Shown here one piece after another: positions 9,764 through 18,081 of a stretch of DNA of 64,000 nt; positions within the stretch are counted from its first letter, which is position 1; every line of letters begins with the position of its first letter. Source of the stretch: Georgfuchsia toluolica (lineage in GTDB: Bacteria; Pseudomonadota; Gammaproteobacteria; Burkholderiales; Rhodocyclaceae). Under the pieces are notes generated by a model. That model was given only the letters and a program-made list of their open reading frames with translations. It ran no database searches and was not told where the DNA came from. The stretch is from positions 3,224,001 to 3,288,000 of the forward strand of contig NZ_CAJQUM010000001.1 in NCBI RefSeq assembly GCF_907163265.1, read 5' to 3'. Both the position numbers and the translations under genes were made by a program.

Positions 9764-10855
9764 TCATTGGCCCTTCAGTTTCCATTCCACCTGCGCCGCC
9801 AGATCGGCGGGCAGGTTGCCGGCGTTGCGGGCCTGCGTATAGGCGTCTTTCGCCTCGGTCGGATGCTGGCCGGCTTCGAGCGCCAGGCCCAGACCGTACC
9901 ACCAGCGGCCTTCGCCGGGTTTGAGCGCCAGCGCGGCGCGGTAGCGTTCCACCGCTTCGGGCAGGCGTTTCGCTTTCTGCAGCAGCAGGGCATGGAAGCC
10001 CATGTAATCGGCATTACGCTCGGCGTACGGAGCATATTGATCCAGCGTTTTAAGCGCGGCGGGATTGTCCCCGCGCTCCACTTGCAGGCGCGCTGCCAGC
10101 ATGGCCCAGCCGATTTGTTTCTGATCGAGCGCCAGGCCGTCGAGTCCAATCGTTTCAGCTTCATTCCACTGTTTTTGATCGACCAGCAGGCTCAGCAGCG
10201 CCTGACGTGCCGCGACATGATGTGCGTCGATGCGCAGCGCGGCACGCAGCGCAACGGCCGCGTCGGCCAGCGTGCCGCGCCTGAGCAAGTTCATGCCTTT
10301 GCGATATTCCGCATCGGATGCATCGGAGATAGCCGCTGTGCGCGGTTGTTTTTCGATGATCGAATTGCCGAAGGGAACTTCACTCGCATTACCACGATCA
10401 ACCGCCGTTGTTGCGGATGAGGCACGGTGTCTTTCGGCCGCGTTCGCATCGAGCGAGCGGTCGAGCTTTAGCGCGGGCTCCTGCCTGTCACTGCGCGCAG
10501 CGGGCGACCGAACTTCCTTGTGCGGCGCCGGCGCGACCTTGGCTGCCGGCGGAGCAGATTCATCCGGCGGAAAGCTCGGTAACGGTACGGACACCGGGGA
10601 CGGCGCGAGCGCTACGGCTGGCGCTGTCGCCTGCGGTGAAGGAACGATGGGCTTGCTCTCTTGCTTCCATGTCAGCAGCAGCCAGACGATGAATGCACCG
10701 GCAAGCGCGCCGAGGCAGGCCAGCACGATCCCTTTCCAGGAAACCGCTGGCGGCGCCGCGGGTAGCGTTCGGACATGACGCGAGATGCCTTGCTTCTCCA
10801 GTTCCGAAGCGTGGCGCTGGTCCAGATCCTGCAACATTTTGTTGACCAGGCTCAT
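9764..10855 (-). CDS. mshN: MSHA biogenesis protein MshN (TPR protein)
   Basis: A 363-residue protein starting MSLVNKMLQDLDQRHA, the standard MshN opening. A single transmembrane helix lies at about residues 42-62, then a proline/alanine-rich linker, then tetratricopeptide-like repeats (for example LRRGTLADAAVALRAALRID and ALKPGEGRWWYGLGLALEAG). The N-terminus faces the cytoplasm and the repeats lie in the periplasm. The start overlaps the mshM stop by 4 bp (ATGA). It probably links the ATPase MshM and the secretin during assembly (inference). Its stop is followed by 136 bp without a gene before mshQ. Confidence 0.9.
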   Translation of the reverse strand: MSLVNKMLQDLDQRHASELEKQGISRHVRTLPAAPPAVSWKGIVLACLGALAGAFIVWLLLTWKQESKPIVPSPQATAPAVALAPSPVSVPLPSFPPDESAPPAAKVAPAPHKEVRSPAARSDRQEPALKLDRSLDANAAERHRASSATTAVDRGNASEVPFGNSIIEKQPRTAAISDASDAEYRKGMNLLRRGTLADAAVALRAALRIDAHHVAARQALLSLLVDQKQWNEAETIGLDGLALDQKQIGWAMLAARLQVERGDNPAALKTLDQYAPYAERNADYMGFHALLLQKAKRLPEAVERYRAALALKPGEGRWWYGLGLALEAGQHPTEAKDAYTQARNAGNLPADLAAQVEWKLKGQ

Positions 10856-11679
10856 GGGCGAATCCACGGCATGAAACGGGCGCCCTCGGTATCGCGGGCA
10901 GCCGCTAATACCTGACGCAAGCCGACCGAGGGCCGGCCTTCGCCAAATGCCGACAGCATGGATTTGTGGGCGAGAATGTTGACCAGCCGCGGCGTGCCGC
11001 CGGAAAAGCGGTAGAGCGAACTGCGCGCCAGCGGGGAAAACAGGGGATCGCCGTGGTAGCCGGCAATCCGCAACCGGTGCGAAACATATTCGTTGAGTTC
11101 GCGCCGCTGGAGCGGCGGCATCCGATAGTGGAAGGCAATGCGCTGGCGCAACTGCCGCACCGACGGCTCAGCCAGCTTCATATCCAGTTCGGGCTGGCCA
11201 AACAATACGATTTGAATCAGCTTGCGCTTTTCGGTTTCGAGATTGGAGAGCAGGCGGATGGTTTCCAGCGTCAACTGGGGCATGGTCTGCGCTTCATCGA
11301 TGCACAACACCACCGTCCTGCCCTCATCCGCCAGCGCCAGCAGCCGTCGGTTGATGCTCTTGATGATGTGGCTCGCCTCTCCTTCCGCCGGAGCGCCCAA
11401 CTCCTCGGCCACGGAACCCAGCAGCGCGCGCGGGTCGAACTGCGGATTGGGAATATAGGAGGCGAAATAGGGCTCCACCAGCATGGAGAGGAACTTGCGG
11501 CAGAGCAGCGTCTTGCCGGTGCCGACCTCGCCCGTGATCTTGACGAAGCCCTCGCCGCCCTCGACTGCAAGCATCAGGGTGTTGAGCGCTTCCTGATGCG
11601 CGGTCGCGGAATAGATGTACTGGGTATCCGGAGTGATGCCGAAGGGAAGTTCGCGAAGACCGAAATGCGCCAGGTACAT
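10852..11679 (-). CDS. mshM: MSHA biogenesis ATPase MshM (ExeA-like AAA protein)
   Basis: A 275-residue AAA ATPase starting MYLAHFGLRELPFGITPDTQ, a classic ExeA/MshM start. Walker A is GEVGTGKT (about 50-57) and Walker B is VVLCIDEAQ (about 123-131). The frame is open further upstream, but there it reads through mshL. Relatives work at the inner membrane to help insert or position the secretin. The gene lies 8 bp after mshL and overlaps mshN, consistent with an assembly module L-M-N. Confidence 0.92.
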   Translation of the reverse strand: MYLAHFGLRELPFGITPDTQYIYSATAHQEALNTLMLAVEGGEGFVKITGEVGTGKTLLCRKFLSMLVEPYFASYIPNPQFDPRALLGSVAEELGAPAEGEASHIIKSINRRLLALADEGRTVVLCIDEAQTMPQLTLETIRLLSNLETEKRKLIQIVLFGQPELDMKLAEPSVRQLRQRIAFHYRMPPLQRRELNEYVSHRLRIAGYHGDPLFSPLARSSLYRFSGGTPRLVNILAHKSMLSAFGEGRPSVGLRQVLAAARDTEGARFMPWIRP

Positions 11680-11687
11680 TCGCTCGC

Positions 11688-13397
11688 TTACTCGTCCATG
11701 TGCAGCTGGCTCGGACTGAGGCTCCGCATCCGTTCCGCGCTCTGTTCGATGTCGCGCGCCCAAACGCGATCGTCGCGGACCAGCGTCGGCTTCAACAAGA
11801 TGATCAGCTCGCGTTTGTGCAGGGCGTTGGAGCGCTGACCGAATGCCGCACCAATCACCGGCGCGCTGCCCAGCCCCGGAATCTGCGAGCGGTCATTGGT
11901 CTGGTCCTGCGTCATCAGGCCGCCAATCGCGACAATCTGCCCATCCTGGACGCGGACGATGCTGTCCGTTTCATTCACGCTGCTCTTGGCCAGAGGCAGC
12001 TTGAATGAGCCGAGCGAACCCAGATCGACGACTTTGGTGTTGTCCGCCACCGTACTGACGGCCGGATGCACATGAAGAATGATGTTGTCGTTTTCGTCGA
12101 TCTGCGGCGTCACATCGAGCGATATGCCGGAAAAGTAGGGTGTCAAGGTCAGGCTCGGCGCGTTGGTGGTACCGGTCGTGGTCGTGGTCGTGGTCGACGT
12201 CACATTGGTAACGAACAGCTCGTCGGTGCCCACTTTCAGCACCGCTTTCTGGTTGTTCAGCGTCGCGATGCGTGGGCTCGACAACACCGACACGCTGCCC
12301 TGGGTCTCGAGAAAATTCAGCAGGGCCGAAAAGTTGCCGGTCTGAAAGGCCAGGCCGAAGAAACCCTGACTTCCCGTGGCTGTAGTACTCAGAGAACCGC
12401 CACTTCCTATAGTTGCAGTAACGTCGGGACCTATAAGCGCACCACTTGTCCCCAGCCGAACTCCGGGCGATCCGATCCCAACGATTTTATTGGACCGGAA
12501 AGCCGCCCAGTTCACGCCGGACTGATAATCGTCATTCAACTGCACATCGAGGATCTTCGCTTCGATCATGACCTGCCGCTCGACCACTATCTGGGTTGCC
12601 TTCAGGTAATTCTCGACGGCGCGGATTTCCCTCGGCATGGCTCTCAACACGATCATGCCGGAGTTCGGATTGATCACGATGCTGCGCCCATCGGCCGAGC
12701 CGACAATGGCGTTCAGTGCCGTCGTCAAATCCTTCCAGAAATCGTTATCGGTGCTGGTTCGCACCTGGCTGGTCAGCGTCGCCTGGTTATATTGATTGTT
12801 GCCGGTGCCGGACGGTATTACAGTCGATGCGCCCGTCGTGGTGGTACTTCCCGTCCCTGTCCCCCCGGTCGAAATCGAACTGGAGGTGACATGCAGGTCG
12901 CTTGCGCCCTGGCGGCGCGAGTCGAGATAATTGACCTGGAAGATGCGCGTCTGGATGGTGTTGGGCAGTATCGTGATGCGATTGCCCTGCATGCGGTATT
13001 CATAGCCGTACAGCTCGCGGATGGCATCGAGCGCTTCCTTCACCGTCACATCTTTCAGGTTTACCGTGATCTGGCCGCTGACCTCGGGCGTTATCAACAT
13101 GTTGTAACGGGTGCCCGTCACCAGCGCCATGAATACCTGCGTCGCCGGCGCATTGACCAGCGACAGATCGAAACGCGCTTCGGCCTCCGCGCCGCTCCTG
13201 GGCATTTCCACCGCCAGCGGCGGCATCAGCGACTGTTCGGCGGACTCGGCGGTTGCGGTGGACTTGCGCTCCTTGCCTGCCCTGCGCATTTCATCGGCAA
13301 TGCGGTCGTGTACATCGGTCTTGACCGCCGGTGGCGTGCAGGCCGCCAGCGACAACAGGAGCGAAGCTATCCACAAGTAGCCATGCCGTTGGTCCAT
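11688..13397 (-). CDS. mshL: MSHA pilus secretin MshL
   Basis: A 569-residue outer-membrane secretin through which the pilus emerges. The lipoprotein signal has a lipobox ending SLAAC. A short N-domain includes NMLITPEVSGQITVNLKDVT, and the C-terminal secretin domain includes VLSSPRIATLNNQKAVLKVG and VQDGQIVAIGGLM. A low-complexity serine/threonine/glycine insert lies near residues 170-190. The start overlaps the mshK stop by one base (TAATG). Length and layout match MshL/PulD-family members. Confidence 0.95.
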   Translation of the reverse strand: MDQRHGYLWIASLLLSLAACTPPAVKTDVHDRIADEMRRAGKERKSTATAESAEQSLMPPLAVEMPRSGAEAEARFDLSLVNAPATQVFMALVTGTRYNMLITPEVSGQITVNLKDVTVKEALDAIRELYGYEYRMQGNRITILPNTIQTRIFQVNYLDSRRQGASDLHVTSSSISTGGTGTGSTTTTGASTVIPSGTGNNQYNQATLTSQVRTSTDNDFWKDLTTALNAIVGSADGRSIVINPNSGMIVLRAMPREIRAVENYLKATQIVVERQVMIEAKILDVQLNDDYQSGVNWAAFRSNKIVGIGSPGVRLGTSGALIGPDVTATIGSGGSLSTTATGSQGFFGLAFQTGNFSALLNFLETQGSVSVLSSPRIATLNNQKAVLKVGTDELFVTNVTSTTTTTTTGTTNAPSLTLTPYFSGISLDVTPQIDENDNIILHVHPAVSTVADNTKVVDLGSLGSFKLPLAKSSVNETDSIVRVQDGQIVAIGGLMTQDQTNDRSQIPGLGSAPVIGAAFGQRSNALHKRELIILLKPTLVRDDRVWARDIEQSAERMRSLSPSQLHMDE

Positions 13398-13813
13398 TAT
13401 TCTTTCCTCGTCGCGGCTCGCGATTTTTTGATCGCTTTACCGGAATGTTTAACCATCGTCGGTTTGATCTGCTTCTTTTCTATGCCCGGGGTCAGTGCCA
13501 AGGTCTCTTTTCCGCCCGGCCCGCTCAGCACCACGGAGGCTTCTCCTATCGCGGTCAATCTGGACTCGCCTACGCGCCCTCCCAGTTCGACATATTCGCC
13601 ATTGATGATCGCCGCCGGCTCGCCGCCCTTGCGCCGGATGATGGTTTGCAAACCGGCAGCTGGCGCGAACGCATTTGCACTCGCTGTTCCAGGCGCACCC
13701 TCATTCAAAGCCGGCCGGGTCGGGTCGGACATTTGCGCCAGCGCTGGCGCAACCATTGCCCCGAGCAGCAGTCCCAAAAATATACCCCGCAAGTATTTCA
13801 GATAACCAGCCAT
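13397..13813 (-). CDS. mshK: MSHA biogenesis protein MshK
   Basis: A 138-residue periplasmic protein with a signal peptide (GIFLGLLLGAMVAPALA) followed by QMSDPTRP, the recognisable MshK/GspC-like motif. RRKGGEPAAIINGEYVELG is the small beta-domain. The C-terminus is lysine-rich. It overlaps mshJ by 16 bp at its start and mshL by 1 bp at its end. It probably links inner-membrane parts to the secretin. Confidence 0.85.
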   Translation of the reverse strand: MAGYLKYLRGIFLGLLLGAMVAPALAQMSDPTRPALNEGAPGTASANAFAPAAGLQTIIRRKGGEPAAIINGEYVELGGRVGESRLTAIGEASVVLSGPGGKETLALTPGIEKKQIKPTMVKHSGKAIKKSRAATRKE

Positions 13814-14487
13814 GTACGATCCAGACTCAGGGTATAGACGGTAACGGTCAGCTCGACGCGTGGATATCTTGTGACTTCAAGATTCATCCGGCCCAGCAGC
13901 AGGCGCTGCGGCGAACTCTCCATCTCGCCCAGATAATTCAGCAGATCCTGATAGCCGCCGGCGAGCTTGATCTCGATGCCATGCTTATAGATATTGCCGG
14001 GTTCCGAAGCCGCGGCCTTGGCGGGGTCGCCCGGCTTTACGCTTGCCTTGTCGGCTTGAGCCGGAATGATCGGCAGCGGCGGCAAGGTGTGCAAGCTCAC
14101 CAGTTCCAGTCCACGATGGCGGCTCAGCAGTGCCTGCAGCAGGAGCGCCATCTTCTCGGAGGGGACAAGCTCCTTGCCAAGACCGCTCAATTGGCGGTCA
14201 AGCTCGGCGAGATGCTGCCGGCTTTCGGCAATGGCGGCGCGGCTGGCCGCATCGGGATCCTTCAATTGCGCCTGCATTGCAGCCACCTGCGCACCGAGAG
14301 TCGTCATATCTGCCCGGTATTGGGCGATCTGCTTTTCGGCAGCCGCCTTGCGTATCAGGGCCGGATCAATCCAGACGTTATATCCGCCGAGCAAAATCAC
14401 CACCAGGGCCGCCGCGCCTATCAGATATTTTTCGCGCAATTGCAGTGCCGCGAAGCGAGCGGACAGGGTTTTCCACTGTTCCATCAT
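13798..14487 (-). CDS. mshJ: MSHA biogenesis protein MshJ
   Basis: A 229-residue PilO/GspM-like inner-membrane protein. It has a short cytoplasmic segment (TLSARFAALQLREKYLI), a transmembrane helix (about 22-41), a coiled-coil stretch and a C-terminal ferredoxin-like region (GIEIKLAGGYQDLLNYLGEM). ALQLREKYLI and YNVWIDP fit MshJ. It overlaps both neighbours. It forms the alignment complex with MshI and MshI2 (inference from the PilM/N/O analogy). Confidence 0.87.
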   Translation of the reverse strand: MMEQWKTLSARFAALQLREKYLIGAAALVVILLGGYNVWIDPALIRKAAAEKQIAQYRADMTTLGAQVAAMQAQLKDPDAASRAAIAESRQHLAELDRQLSGLGKELVPSEKMALLLQALLSRHRGLELVSLHTLPPLPIIPAQADKASVKPGDPAKAAASEPGNIYKHGIEIKLAGGYQDLLNYLGEMESSPQRLLLGRMNLEVTRYPRVELTVTVYTLSLDRTWLVI

Positions 14488-15200
14488 GGCTGCGCTCCAG
14501 CGGTCATTGGGGAGCGGTTTGCGTCGGAAGTTTCGGCTGCACCGTCCCCGAGCACGGGAGTCAAGGTGAACTCATGATACGAAGGTGCCAGCGGCAGATT
14601 GGTGGCAGGGACGGTTCCGGCGACCGCCGCCGCATTGTTGCCTGTCGCCGGTGCCGGTACGCTGAGCTGCAAGGCAGCGAAGGCCCGGCCCTGAAAAGCT
14701 TTTTCTGCATTGAGCCGCCGGATGTATTCCGGTATCAATGCGGGATTGGTCGTCCTGCCCCGAATTTCCATTCCCGTGCCGTCACCCGCCACGGCAAAGC
14801 CGGTGAGCCACAGCCCGCTTGGTGTTTGTCGCGCAAACCCGCGCAGGTATTCGGCAAAGCTGACCGCGCCCGGCCCCAGCCCCTTCTGCAGCAGGGCAAG
14901 GATCGCAACACGGATCGATTCCTGTGCTTTCATCCCGGCGAGTTGCTGTTCGAGTCTTGCATCCGGCTTGCGCGTGGACAACTGCCGGCCCAGGACGGGT
15001 ATCTGATTCTGCAGGGCTTTAGCCTGAGGCGCGAGCAGTGCGGCTTCGGCTTCCAGCTTTCCCGCCCCGGTTCGCACCCACGCGCCTGCGACCATCACAA
15101 TCAGCAGCAGTATCATCGATGTCAGTGCAAGATTGGTTGCGGTCAGCAACTCGCGCTGCCGGCGCAACTGCGGATCGTAAAGATTGATCTGCTGCGTCAT
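14484..15200 (-). CDS. PilN-like MSHA protein MshI2
   Basis: A 238-residue protein that begins MTQQINLYDPQLRRQRE, the PilN-type NLY motif that binds the actin-like partner. One transmembrane helix (about 25-43) is followed by a coiled coil and a periplasmic domain with SGLWLTGFAVAGDGTGMEIRG. It overlaps mshI and mshJ by 4 bp each. In Vibrio-type clusters the second mshI-like gene occupies this place. It is the PilN role in an MshI-MshI2-MshJ alignment complex. Confidence 0.85.
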   Translation of the reverse strand: MTQQINLYDPQLRRQRELLTATNLALTSMILLLIVMVAGAWVRTGAGKLEAEAALLAPQAKALQNQIPVLGRQLSTRKPDARLEQQLAGMKAQESIRVAILALLQKGLGPGAVSFAEYLRGFARQTPSGLWLTGFAVAGDGTGMEIRGRTTNPALIPEYIRRLNAEKAFQGRAFAALQLSVPAPATGNNAAAVAGTVPATNLPLAPSYHEFTLTPVLGDGAAETSDANRSPMTAGAQP

Positions 15201-16141
15201 TGGACCGGCGCCTCGTTGCGCAGCGCGGCGCCGATTGCCAGCAGGGCCTCAGCCTGACGCACAGGATCGGCCAATACGGGTATTGCGCTGAGATCGACCG
15301 CCTGCGTCAAATCCAGCACATCCAGTTTCTGATACAGATTTTCCTTCAGGTAGTCGACGAAACCATTGCTGCCCGGCAGCGGCGCAATCAGCACACGGCT
15401 CAGGGTGGTATAGCTGTGGGCGCGTTCAAAGTTGTCGAGTGAACGCTGCACTTCCAGCAATACCCTGTCGAAAAGTCCGTCCTCGCTTTTCCGTGCCTCG
15501 GCCAGTTCGCCGCGCTTGATGTCGATGAATCGCGACGACAACAACTCGCCCCGGTAAGTGAAGGTGAGCAATCCCCCGTCGTCATTGAAGGCCAACAGGG
15601 CGAGGCCACGATTCTCTTCTTCGAACAGCGCCGCCACGTTGCGTTGCGCTAGTTCCGGAATGTCGATGGTGGAGAGGGGAAGCTTCGCATCCTGGAACAG
15701 ATGGATCCGCGGCGCCAATTGCGCATTGCCGGCGACGACGACGAAAATCTGCTGCGCCCGTCCTGCGCCGACGGCGGCGGGGGCCGGTATTTCGAGCACA
15801 TCGACGACCGCCGTCTCTATGGGAACATCAACCTGCTCCTTGATGCGCCAGCGTACCGCTCCGCGCAGTTCTTCCCGGGCAACACCGGGCGATTCGACTT
15901 GCAGGAACTGGTACTGGCCATGCCGCAACAATGTCGTGCTGCGCCCATCGCCCAGGCGTTTGGCGCTGCGCAGTCGCTTCAGCGCTTCAAGCTCGCCTGC
16001 CTCCACGACAAAGGCATCCCAATCCAGTAAGCGCGGCTTGCCTCCGGCGGAACGGCGAACCCGGGCCACCTCGATCCGTCCCCGAGGGAAGATGATCGAA
16101 GTCCAATCATCATTTTTATTTTCGCGGTGTCGAGCCCACAT
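15197..16141 (-). CDS. mshI: MSHA biogenesis protein MshI (PilM-like)
   Basis: A 314-residue cytoplasmic protein related to PilM/GspL actin-like proteins. Visible features are an N-terminal segment DDWTSIIFPRGRIEVARVRR, ELRGAVRWRIKEQVDVPIE (typical of PilM/MshI), NRGLALLAFNDDGGLLTFTY and the C-terminal QAEALLAIGAALR. It starts a run of overlapping genes (I-I2-J-K) and lies 384 bp after mshA, behind an intrinsic terminator, so it probably has its own promoter. Confidence 0.88.
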   Translation of the reverse strand: MWARHRENKNDDWTSIIFPRGRIEVARVRRSAGGKPRLLDWDAFVVEAGELEALKRLRSAKRLGDGRSTTLLRHGQYQFLQVESPGVAREELRGAVRWRIKEQVDVPIETAVVDVLEIPAPAAVGAGRAQQIFVVVAGNAQLAPRIHLFQDAKLPLSTIDIPELAQRNVAALFEEENRGLALLAFNDDGGLLTFTYRGELLSSRFIDIKRGELAEARKSEDGLFDRVLLEVQRSLDNFERAHSYTTLSRVLIAPLPGSNGFVDYLKENLYQKLDVLDLTQAVDLSAIPVLADPVRQAEALLAIGAALRNEAPVQ

Positions 16142-16525
16142 CAGCCGATTTACCCCATTATCAATGGCTTATTGTCGTTAAAAACAGAGGGAACAATCCC
16201 CCAAAAACCCGAGGCTATCGCTGCCAATTGTTCCCTTATGACGCTTTCGACAGACAGGACTTCACGTTACAGTTATTGCGGCGATACGAGGGTATGCGAA
16301 CAAGCTACCCGGTTTCTTTCGAGCATGTCGACGCTTTGTATCAAAAAGCACAAGCGGCTGATGAAACAAGGGAGACCGAAGCCTCCCTTGTTTACTACCT
16401 CGATACGGCGTAATGCCCTTTGGTTATTGCGCGCTACACAGGCTACGTTTATTGCTAACGTCGAGGGGTCAGAGAAAAGAACTATTCGAACCTGAACCGT
16501 TTTGTAAAGAAGTAAGACAAAAGGG
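16142..16525. other. Gap between mshA and mshI without a convincing gene
   Basis: This 384-bp stretch is more AT-rich than its surroundings. Short frames of 61-122 codons cross it on both strands, but none has a start signal or a family-like sequence. It holds the terminator described at 16364-16393. By position it must also contain the promoter for mshI onward. No confident promoter boxes were picked out. Confidence 0.6.
16364..16393 (-). terminator. Intrinsic terminator downstream of mshA
   Basis: On the minus strand the RNA reads AAACAAGGGAG, GC, UUCG, GU, CUCCCUUGUUU. This is a 13-bp stem (one G-U pair) closed by a C(UUCG)G tetraloop and ending in a short U run. It lies about 130 bp past the mshA stop. 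It would end transcripts of the major pilin and separate them from mshI-P, which fits the need for far more pilin than assembly proteins. Confidence 0.8.
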
Positions 16526-16894
16526 CTACAGAATTCCAATACCGGTAAAGGTCGCAGTACCGGATTTCGCGTCAGTCAGTGTGCAACTGACCGTGGCATC
16601 AGCCGCAATGGCAGCGGCGGTAATTGTATAGCCAGTTGGCAAGCCCCCTTGCAGCAGGGCACTCCCATCAGTGCAGTTCGTTACCGCTTGGCCCTTCGTG
16701 CTAGCTGCCTTGCGCGCAGCGTAATTGATCGCCATAGCAGAGCCAATTGATCCCGCGACACCCGCTGTTGCCGCAGTTTGAGCTTCACTGCTCAGATCGA
16801 TAAACTTCGGTATTGCCACCGCCGCAAGAATTCCCAGAATCACAATCACCACGACCAGTTCGATCAGGGTAAAGCCTTGTTGGTTGTTGCGCAT
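16526..16894 (-). CDS. mshA: MSHA major pilin MshA-like (type IV prepilin)
   Basis: A 122-residue prepilin. The 7-residue leader MRNNQQG is followed by [20 protein letters not shown], with Glu5 and the classic hydrophobic helix. After cleavage by prepilin peptidase the N-methylated Phe starts the mature subunit. Two cysteines (in VTNCTDG and VSCTLTD) can close the C-terminal disulfide loop. A strong ribosome site (GAGGGAG) precedes the ATG. It has its own AT-rich upstream region and its own terminator, as expected of the major subunit. Small size and position after mshB support mshA. Confidence 0.9.
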   Translation of the reverse strand: MRNNQQGFTLIELVVVIVILGILAAVAIPKFIDLSSEAQTAATAGVAGSIGSAMAINYAARKAASTKGQAVTNCTDGSALLQGGLPTGYTITAAAIAADATVSCTLTDAKSGTATFTGIGIL

Positions 16895-17044
16895 ATTGTC
16901 TCCCTCTTCCGATTTAATTTACTTTAATTAAAAAATACCTCTTGAATATTATATTACTAATTGACAATAACCATCAGCGTTTAGGATAGAGTCAATTGAC
17001 ACAATTTAACACTTATTGCATGTACCGCATGTCACTAACTCCAC
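16895..17044 (-). promoter_or_regulatory. AT-rich upstream region of mshA
   Basis: These 150 bp between mshB and mshA are strikingly AT-rich next to GC-rich genes. Reading toward mshA there is a TATAAT hexamer within GTAATATAATATT about 60 bp before the start, but no good -35 box 17 bp away. No clear sigma-54 box was found. A separate promoter for the major pilin is likely from composition and from the downstream terminator. Confidence 0.5.
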
Positions 17045-17578
17045 TCAGCACCCACTGGTATCGGATTTGATGGAAGGCGACAAAATTGCGGTACCCGCCA
17101 GCGCTGCCTCCAGATAGGTGACGCGGCAGTTCGGGGCCGTGCCGCCGGCGATGTCGTAGGTGCGACCATTGACCACCGCCCCATTGTTGTTGCCGGTGGT
17201 ATTGCTGGCAGTCAGTCCGTCGGAATTGAGGTTCATGTCCGCGGCGATATCGATGCCGTCGAAGGTTGCCGTGGGGTAACGATTGGAAATCCGGACCGCG
17301 TGTCCGTCCATATTCACGAACGGCGGATTGGCGGAACAGTTGTTCGCGGTGGTGGCGGCGCCGGGGTTGGCCAGATCCAGCTCGCAGCGGGAGCGGGCCA
17401 GCATCGCGGCCGAACGCAGGGAACCATATATCGCCATGACCTTCGCCGTGCGTGCATCGTGCTGGGCGTCGATCATGCGTGGCAAGGCCACGGCAGCGAG
17501 GATGCCGATGATGGTGATGACAATGATCAACTCGATCAGGGTAAAACCCCGTTGAGATTCGTTACGCATGGAATTCAT
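17045..17578 (-). CDS. mshB: MSHA pilin-like protein MshB
   Basis: A 177-residue prepilin. The leader MNSMRNESQRG precedes FTLIELIIVITIIGILAAVA. The following LPRMIDAQHDARTAKVMAIY and the C-terminal disulfide candidates (RCELD, NNCSAN, NCRV, TSGC) are consistent with a pilin. By order (E-G-F-B-A) this is mshB, although in some species two similar pilins lie here and the major one must be told by expression. It follows mshF by about 55 bp. Confidence 0.85.
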   Translation of the reverse strand: MNSMRNESQRGFTLIELIIVITIIGILAAVALPRMIDAQHDARTAKVMAIYGSLRSAAMLARSRCELDLANPGAATTANNCSANPPFVNMDGHAVRISNRYPTATFDGIDIAADMNLNSDGLTASNTTGNNNGAVVNGRTYDIAGGTAPNCRVTYLEAALAGTAILSPSIKSDTSGC

Positions 17579-17633
17579 GATCCCCTTCCTCTCTTGCCTG
17601 TTATCGAAAATAGCATATTTTCCCGAACCCGCT

Positions 17634-18080
17634 TTACTTTGTCTGCCCTGCCACGGCGGGCGCGACCTCGGCCAGCCTGAGCCCCGTCACCCCGCCGCCG
17701 GGACCGGAAATGCCGACGATATGCCAGCGCAGCTCGCTTCTGCCTTCAAATGCCATGGGGATTAGCGGCCGATAGACCAGTTCATGGCGCCGGGCATCGA
17801 ATTGCCAGTCGCCCTTTGCGCCGCTGCCGCCGTTCGGTCGGCCAATCAATTCCAGCGGATTGGTTTCCGCCAGCGTCCCCATCGACTTGTCCTCGCCGCG
17901 CATCAATTTTTCCGCCATGGCCAGTTGCAAGCCGGTACGCATGTTGCGAATGGCGAGCGTCATCGCCAGGCGCTCCGACTGCGCTTCCGTAACGAGCATG
18001 GCAAGCAGGAATATTCCCGCCACGACTGCGATGACGGCCAGCTCGAAGCGCGAGGTGATGGCAAGGCGGCGGTCGGCCAC
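17634..18080 (-). CDS. mshF: MSHA protein MshF-like
   Basis: A 148-residue protein with one N-terminal transmembrane helix (about 13-30, FELAVIAVVAGIFLLAMLV), then a helical segment and a small C-terminal domain (LRWHIVGISG). It is weakly conserved. The call rests on position between mshG and mshB and on the single-helix form with a pseudopilin-like C-terminus. It starts 1 bp after mshG ends. Its exact function is unknown. Confidence 0.72.
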   Translation of the reverse strand: MADRRLAITSRFELAVIAVVAGIFLLAMLVTEAQSERLAMTLAIRNMRTGLQLAMAEKLMRGEDKSMGTLAETNPLELIGRPNGGSGAKGDWQFDARRHELVYRPLIPMAFEGRSELRWHIVGISGPGGGVTGLRLAEVAPAVAGQTK

Positions 18081-18081
18081 G

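Noticed and set aside
12066-13805. A 579-codon frame on the plus strand
   Set aside because: It is antisense to mshL and mshK, whose secretin and signal-peptide features are clear. The frame is rich in Arg/His/Gly with no recognisable domain.
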